Of a stretch of DNA of 37,923 nt, positions 33,660 to 37,923 are shown one piece after another. A program made the position numbers and the translations under genes. The stretch is from NCBI GenBank assembly GCA_020435415.1, contig JAGQZQ010000026.1, forward strand, positions 1-37,923, in the 5' to 3' direction. Each line of letters opens with the position of its first letter. Position 1 is the first letter of the stretch. The DNA comes from Flavobacteriales bacterium. GTDB taxonomy: Bacteria > Bacteroidota > Bacteroidia > JACJYZ01. Under the pieces are notes generated by a model, which saw only the letters and a program-made list of their open reading frames with translations, was not told where the DNA came from and did no database searches.

Positions 33660-34973
33660 TTATCCTCCGAAATCGTCGAATGACACATTCTCCGGAGGCA
33701 CGCCGAAATCATCGCACATTTTCAATACGGCCTGGTTCATCATCGGAGGGCCGCAGAAATAAAACTCGATATCTTCCGGCGCATCGTGTTTGCTCAGGTA
33801 GTTATCAATCAGGGACTGGTGTACGAATCCCGTGAAACCATCCCCTTCTCCATCCAACGTTTCCTTTACCTTCCAGTTATCTTCAGGTGTAGGTTCTGAA
33901 AGAACAAGGTAAAACTTAAAGTTAGGGAACTCCTTTTCGATCTGCTGGAAATCATCCAGGTAGAACAATTCGCGTTTGGATCTGCCTCCGTACCAATAAG
34001 ACACTTTCCTTCCGGTCTTCAAGGTATGGAACAGGTGGAAGAGATGAGAACGCATCGGCGCCATACCGGCACCACCACCTACATAGATCATTTCTGCCTG
34101 GGTATCCTTGATGAAGAATTCACCATAAGGTCCTGAAATGGTCACCTTGTCTCCCGGTTTTCTGCTAAATACATAGCTAGAGCAAATACCCGGATTCACG
34201 CCCATCCAACCGTTCTTCGCACGATCCCATGGCGGGGTGGCAATACGGATATTCAACATAATGATGTTTCCTTCAGCGGGATGGTTGGCCATGGAATATG
34301 CCCGGAAAATCGGTTCCGGATTTTTCATTTTCAAATCCCACAACTTGAACTTATCCCACTCAGGGCGGAACTCATCGGGTTGCTTGCCCATACGAGGATG
34401 CGCTGTGATGTCCATGTCCTTGAAGTCCACATCTATCGCCGGCACATCAATCTGAATATATCCACCTGCCTGAAAGTCGAGTGTTTCTCCCTCCGGCAAT
34501 TTCACCACAAACTCTTTGATGAATGATGCTACGTTGTAATTGGAAACCACTTCACATTCCCATTTCTTGATACCGAAGATCTCATCGGGTATTTTGATCT
34601 CCATGTCATTCTTGATCTTCACCTGACACCCCAAACGGTAGTGGTCCTGTATCTGTGATCTGGAGAAATATGGCTTTTCCGTTGGCAGGATCTCACCGCC
34701 ACCCTCCAGCACCTGACACTTGCACATGGCGCAGGTTCCACCGCCTCCGCATGCAGAAGGCAGAAAAATCTTGTTATTTCCAAGGGTTCCGAGGATTGTT
34801 CCGCCGGCTTCCACTTCAATGGTCTTTTCTCCATTGATTACCAGTTTAACCAACCCGGAAGGCATGAGCTTGGCCTTGGCAAATAGAATGATACCGATAA
34901 GCATCATCAGGAATACCAGGAAAACAACTACACTGGTGACAACCGTTGTTGTGTCAAATAGAAAAAATATCAT
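33660..34973 (-). CDS. nqrF: Na+-translocating NADH:quinone reductase subunit F
   Basis: A 437-residue entry subunit that takes electrons from NADH through FAD to a [2Fe-2S] centre. Order: one N-terminal helix (residues 11-31), a ferredoxin domain with C75, C81 and C84 ([10 protein letters not shown]) and C116, an FAD domain with RAYSMANHP (FAD binding) and an NADH domain with [14 protein letters not shown] and [13 protein letters not shown]. Length is close to the usual 405-430 residues. It is the last gene of the operon, 13 bases after nqrE, followed by a terminator. Confidence 0.97.
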   Translation of the reverse strand: MIFFLFDTTTVVTSVVVFLVFLMMLIGIILFAKAKLMPSGLVKLVINGEKTIEVEAGGTILGTLGNNKIFLPSACGGGGTCAMCKCQVLEGGGEILPTEKPYFSRSQIQDHYRLGCQVKIKNDMEIKIPDEIFGIKKWECEVVSNYNVASFIKEFVVKLPEGETLDFQAGGYIQIDVPAIDVDFKDMDITAHPRMGKQPDEFRPEWDKFKLWDLKMKNPEPIFRAYSMANHPAEGNIIMLNIRIATPPWDRAKNGWMGVNPGICSSYVFSRKPGDKVTISGPYGEFFIKDTQAEMIYVGGGAGMAPMRSHLFHLFHTLKTGRKVSYWYGGRSKRELFYLDDFQQIEKEFPNFKFYLVLSEPTPEDNWKVKETLDGEGDGFTGFVHQSLIDNYLSKHDAPEDIEFYFCGPPMMNQAVLKMCDDFGVPPENVSFDDFGG

Positions 34974-34986
34974 AACAAAATAATCA

Positions 34987-35604
34987 TTAGAGTTTGATAC
35001 CCATAAAGCTCATGAAGGCAATGCCCATCAGTCCGGTAAGGATAAAGGTAATGCCCAGTCCACGCAATGGTGCAGGGACATTGGAATATCTGATCTTTTC
35101 ACGGATCGCTGCAATGGCGACGATGGCAAGGAACCAACCTACACCAGAGCCCAGTCCGAATGATGTTGCCTCTGCAATGCTGGCGTATTGTCTTTCCTGC
35201 ATAAAGAGTGCGCCTCCCAGGATGGAGCAGTTCACCGCAATAAGCGGCAGGAAAATCCCCAACGCACCATAAAGTGCCGGAGCGAATTTCTCCACGATCA
35301 TTTCAACGAGTTGCACCATAGCTGCGATGATGGCGATGAACATGATGAAACTAAGGAAACCAAGGTCCACATCCGCCATAGCAGGCGACAACCACGACAT
35401 AGCTCCCTCTTTCAGAATATAGTTTTCCAGGAGGTAGTTCACCGGAACAGTGAATCCGAGAACAAAGATCACCGCTGCGCCCAAGCCAACACCGGTTTTC
35501 ACGGTCTTGGAAACGGCCAGGTAGGAACACATACCCAGGAAGTAGGCGAAGATCATGTTCTCAATGAAAACGCCTTTTATAAATATATTTACGAGATTTT
35601 CCAT
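34987..35604 (-). CDS. nqrE: Na+-translocating NADH:quinone reductase subunit E
   Basis: A 205-residue protein with six membrane helices, starting [21 protein letters not shown]26 ([10 protein letters not shown]) and C125 ([11 protein letters not shown]) are the conserved ligands that, with the matching Cys of NqrD, hold the intramembrane iron centre. It is 21 bases after nqrD and 13 bases before nqrF. Length and topology are typical; RnfA is excluded by the neighbouring nqrC and nqrF. Confidence 0.96.
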   Translation of the reverse strand: MENLVNIFIKGVFIENMIFAYFLGMCSYLAVSKTVKTGVGLGAAVIFVLGFTVPVNYLLENYILKEGAMSWLSPAMADVDLGFLSFIMFIAIIAAMVQLVEMIVEKFAPALYGALGIFLPLIAVNCSILGGALFMQERQYASIAEATSFGLGSGVGWFLAIVAIAAIREKIRYSNVPAPLRGLGITFILTGLMGIAFMSFMGIKL

Positions 35605-35625
35605 CTGGGGAATCTTTCTGTTTAT

Positions 35626-36315
35626 TTATTCTTCGATGAGTTTGGTATTGCGTGACCGCTGAACCCAAATGATAATACCTACAATAATCAAGGCCATCGG
35701 AGGGAGGATCATCAGGTTGTTGTTCATATAGCCATGTGCCAGCGCCCATTGAACACCGGGAACTTCATAACCGAATAGCTTACCTGATCCCAGCAACTCG
35801 CGGAAGAAGGCCACAATCACAAGTATGACCGCGTACCCTAGTCCGTTTCCGATGCCATCCAGAAACGATGGCCAGGGTTTATTTCCGAGTGCAAATGCCT
35901 CAAGGCGTCCCATGATAATACAGTTGGTGATGATCAGACCGACAAATACGGAGAGTTGTTTGCTGACATCATACATAAAAGCCTTCAGTACCTGATCCAC
36001 CAGGATAACCAGTGAAGCGACTACCACGAGTTGCACGATGATCCGGATACGGCTGGGAATAAGATTTCGCATCATGGAAATGATCACATTACCACATGCT
36101 GTTACCACCATTACTGAAATCCCCATCACCAGCGCCTGTTTCATTTGCACGGTAATCGCAAGGGCTGAACATATACCAAGCACCTGAACGGTGATCGGAT
36201 TCTCATCGTTCATAGGGTTGGACAATAACTTCCGGTTCTTCTTGGAGAAAAGCGGTTCTTTCGGTTCCGCGGCCGGACTGGCGGTTTTTGTTTCTACTGC
36301 TGTTTCTGCTGCCAT
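35626..36315 (-). CDS. nqrD: Na+-translocating NADH:quinone reductase subunit D
   Basis: A 229-residue protein with six membrane helices. C49 (GICSALAIT) and C132 (TNCIIMGRLEAFA) are the conserved iron ligands shared with NqrE. It has an N-terminal hydrophilic extension of about 20 residues rich in Ala, Glu and Lys (AAETAVETKTASPAAEPKE) before the usual start region FSKKNRKLLSNP. The ATG at 36315 is 2 bases after the nqrC stop. The extension may be real or reflect a later start, but no other ATG precedes the conserved part. Confidence 0.95.
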   Translation of the reverse strand: MAAETAVETKTASPAAEPKEPLFSKKNRKLLSNPMNDENPITVQVLGICSALAITVQMKQALVMGISVMVVTACGNVIISMMRNLIPSRIRIIVQLVVVASLVILVDQVLKAFMYDVSKQLSVFVGLIITNCIIMGRLEAFALGNKPWPSFLDGIGNGLGYAVILVIVAFFRELLGSGKLFGYEVPGVQWALAHGYMNNNLMILPPMALIIVGIIIWVQRSRNTKLIEE

Positions 36316-36317
36316 GA

Positions 36318-37055
36318 CTATTGTTTGTTATTTTTCAAATACGTTTCATAGACCTTCAGCGTGCGGGAGATCATCTCATCGACCCCTGTGCTTGTAACGG
36401 TTCCGCCGGTGATGGCATCTACACCATGCACGTCACCTTCCTTTGCACCGCCTTTCACCACATGGATAGAAGCAAGCTCATTTCCTTCAAAAATTTTCTT
36501 GTCTACAAATTGAGCCTGGAACGCCGGGGTTTTGATTTCCGCACCGAGTCCGGGGGTCTCACCATGATGGTCAAAACTGGTACCGTAAACCGTACTGAGG
36601 TCCTCTTTCAAGGCTACAAAGCCCCAGATAGGCCCCCAAAGGCCGGTTCCCACCATAGGAATAACCGTAAAGCTGCCTTTGTCTGTTTCACAAATGAACA
36701 GGGGATAGTTCCTTTGATCCTCGGACAAACTTTTATATTCCTTTCTGACATCTATATTGAATCCGTCCTTTTTATCTTTTGCGTCGATGTTGCCCACATT
36801 TTCAGAAACCGGTTGTCCGCTTCCGCTGTGGTCAAGGACTACGCGTTTCTTCACATACTTATCAAACAGCGCCGGCGCCTCGTCCATGGTAGCTTCAATT
36901 CCAATCGTCTGAAGGATGTTTTGCATTTTCTCATGCATCTGGTTCCTTTCCTGGAATGGTTTCAGGCTGATGGCCGCAACGGACAGAATAGTGGCCACCA
37001 CCACCACCATGATGCCGGCAAACATAAACGTATAAGTGCTTCCTTCTTTGTTCAT
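36318..37055 (-). CDS. nqrC: Na+-translocating NADH:quinone reductase subunit C
   Basis: A 245-residue protein with one N-terminal helix (about residues 9-31) and a periplasmic flavin domain. The FMN attachment motif is DAITGGTVTSTGV, with T219 the expected phosphoester-linked residue. Vibrio NqrC has SGAT here, whereas this protein has TGGT. Other conserved stretches are PMVGTGLWGPIWGFVAL and HHGETPGLGAEI. ApbE at 30874-31917 would load the FMN. It overlaps no neighbour, with 11 bases to nqrB and 2 to nqrD. Confidence 0.96.
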   Translation of the reverse strand: MNKEGSTYTFMFAGIMVVVVATILSVAAISLKPFQERNQMHEKMQNILQTIGIEATMDEAPALFDKYVKKRVVLDHSGSGQPVSENVGNIDAKDKKDGFNIDVRKEYKSLSEDQRNYPLFICETDKGSFTVIPMVGTGLWGPIWGFVALKEDLSTVYGTSFDHHGETPGLGAEIKTPAFQAQFVDKKIFEGNELASIHVVKGGAKEGDVHGVDAITGGTVTSTGVDEMISRTLKVYETYLKNNKQ

Positions 37056-37066
37056 CGGAAGTTGTA

Positions 37067-37923
37067 TTAAGCGGTTTTAAGTCTTTTGAGTCGTTGTTTG
37101 ATGTTGGCTTCCACCACATAGTGGTCGATCAGGGGTGCCATCACGTTCATAAACAGAATGGCCATCATTACCCCTTCCGGAAAGGCCGGATTGAAAATAC
37201 GTATCAATATGGCAAGCACACCAGCCAGGAAACCGTAAATGATCTTGCCCTTATTGGTTTGTGCGGCCGTTACCGGATCGGTGGCCATAAATACCATTCC
37301 GAACATAAAGCCTCCGAGCATCAGTTGGTGCAGCGGATTCACTTCCATGAACATGTTCGCTCCCCAGGCCTGAAGCAAGGTAGACATGAGGTATCCTCCT
37401 GCAAACATGGAAGCCATGATGCGCAGGCTGCCAATACCCGTGATGATCAAAATGGCTGCGCCGATCAGACACGCCAGTGCTGAAGTCTCTCCGATCGATC
37501 CTGGGATAAAGCCCATGAATGAATTATACATGCTGAAGGTACCACCGTCGGCCAGGGTTGCCTGGATCGCTGTTGCCTTCGCATCACCCGGGGTAAGAGA
37601 TACCAATTGTGCCAGGTCGCCGAGGGCAGTGGCTCCGCTGAAACCATCGACAACGGTTTGTCCGTCAACGGTGTCTGTATTGATCCATACCTCAGTACCT
37701 GAAATCTTTGTGGGGTAAGCAAAAAACAGAAATGCCCGTGCGGTCAATGCAGGATTCAGAACGTTCATACCTGTTCCACCGAATACCTCTTTACCGATGA
37801 CCACTGCAAAAATGGTTGCAACAGCGACCATCCAGAGAGGGATATCTACCGGCATAACGAGAGGGATTAACATACCGCTCACCAGAAAACCTTCGTTGAT
37901 CGGGTGTTTTTTAATGACACAGA
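37067..37923 (-). CDS. nqrB: Na+-translocating NADH:quinone reductase subunit B, N-terminal part outside the window
   Basis: The frame is open to the window end, beyond the GTG at 37882; the upstream residues read CVIKKHPINEGFLVSGMLIPL, matching the NqrB pattern, so this GTG is not the real start. About 285 residues are visible, with several membrane helices and the ApbE FMN site DGFSGATALG (Thr of SGAT). NqrB carries one covalent FMN and riboflavin and forms part of the Na+ channel. The stop is 11 bases before nqrC. Confidence 0.96.
   Translation of the reverse strand, partial: CVIKKHPINEGFLVSGMLIPLVMPVDIPLWMVAVATIFAVVIGKEVFGGTGMNVLNPALTARAFLFFAYPTKISGTEVWINTDTVDGQTVVDGFSGATALGDLAQLVSLTPGDAKATAIQATLADGGTFSMYNSFMGFIPGSIGETSALACLIGAAILIITGIGSLRIMASMFAGGYLMSTLLQAWGANMFMEVNPLHQLMLGGFMFGMVFMATDPVTAAQTNKGKIIYGFLAGVLAILIRIFNPAFPEGVMMAILFMNVMAPLIDHYVVEANIKQRLKRLKTA

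Noticed and set aside
36321-37070. Plus-strand open frame of 249 residues with a His-rich stretch
   Set aside because: It is exactly antisense to nqrC, which carries conserved motifs. The His run comes from GTG/ATG codons of nqrC read backwards.

Overview
The window comes from a member of the Bacteroidota, probably a Flavobacteriales-like or related gliding or marine lineage. The evidence is a PorP/SprF-family protein beside a very large secreted protein with a type IX secretion (type B) C-terminal domain, a Na+-NQR operon, lipoprotein signals of Bacteroidota style, poor Shine-Dalgarno sites, and several TAnnTTTG boxes (the Bacteroidota -7 promoter element) in front of genes. Coding density is very high and no stretch over 300 bases lacks a gene. 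I saw no rRNA, tRNA, CRISPR array or insertion sequence.

Layout. Positions 1-1682 (minus) hold most of a secreted TPR protein cut by the window edge. Positions 1861-3675 (plus) hold a small conserved protein, an FtsE-type ATPase and a GT2 glycosyltransferase. A GT-B glycosyltransferase (3672-4799, minus) is divergent from murB (4869-5888), and murB is followed by another GT-B enzyme (5890-7080). Positions 7088-20160 (minus) form one tightly packed 12-gene surface-polysaccharide operon read from right to left: Wzy-like polymerase, Wzx-like flippase, GT4, sulfotransferase, GT4, Gfo/Idh/MocA dehydrogenase, sugar N-formyltransferase, two DegT-type aminotransferases, an initiating polyprenyl-phosphate sugar transferase, a second Gfo/Idh/MocA dehydrogenase and a hexapeptide acyltransferase. 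Nearly all junctions are 4-base ATGA overlaps. The gene content points to a Wzx/Wzy-dependent glycan with N-formylated and N-acylated amino sugars, possibly sulfated.

Positions 20304-25462 (minus) encode a 1397-residue T9SS cargo (Gly-rich N-terminal half, six Ig-like repeats, three PKD domains, sorting domain) and the PorP/SprF protein translationally coupled behind it. Positions 25706-30870 (plus) hold a UvrD-type helicase fused to a PD-(D/E)XK nuclease with a probable Fe-S cluster, an ABC-2 exporter pair, and a 65-residue NqrM-like protein. Next come a lipoprotein ApbE (30874-31917, minus), two small membrane or secreted proteins (32056-32707, plus), one of them with ten cysteines, and a lipoprotein (32766-33512, minus) between two similar terminator hairpins. 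The right end (33660-37923, minus) is the nqrBCDEF operon, with nqrB cut by the window edge.

How parts fit together. ApbE attaches FMN to NqrB and NqrC, and the NqrM-like protein is a good candidate for delivering iron to NqrD/NqrE, so 30673-31917 looks like a maturation satellite of the nqr operon 2 kb away. The polysaccharide operon lacks the NDP-sugar 6-dehydrogenase or 4,6-dehydratase and the Wza/Wzc/Wzz export parts, so it must depend on genes elsewhere. No gene set here is plainly a new defence or mobile system. The least explained items are the Cys-rich secreted peptide with its partner, the sulfotransferase and dual amino-sugar set of the glycan operon, and the Gly-rich T9SS cargo.
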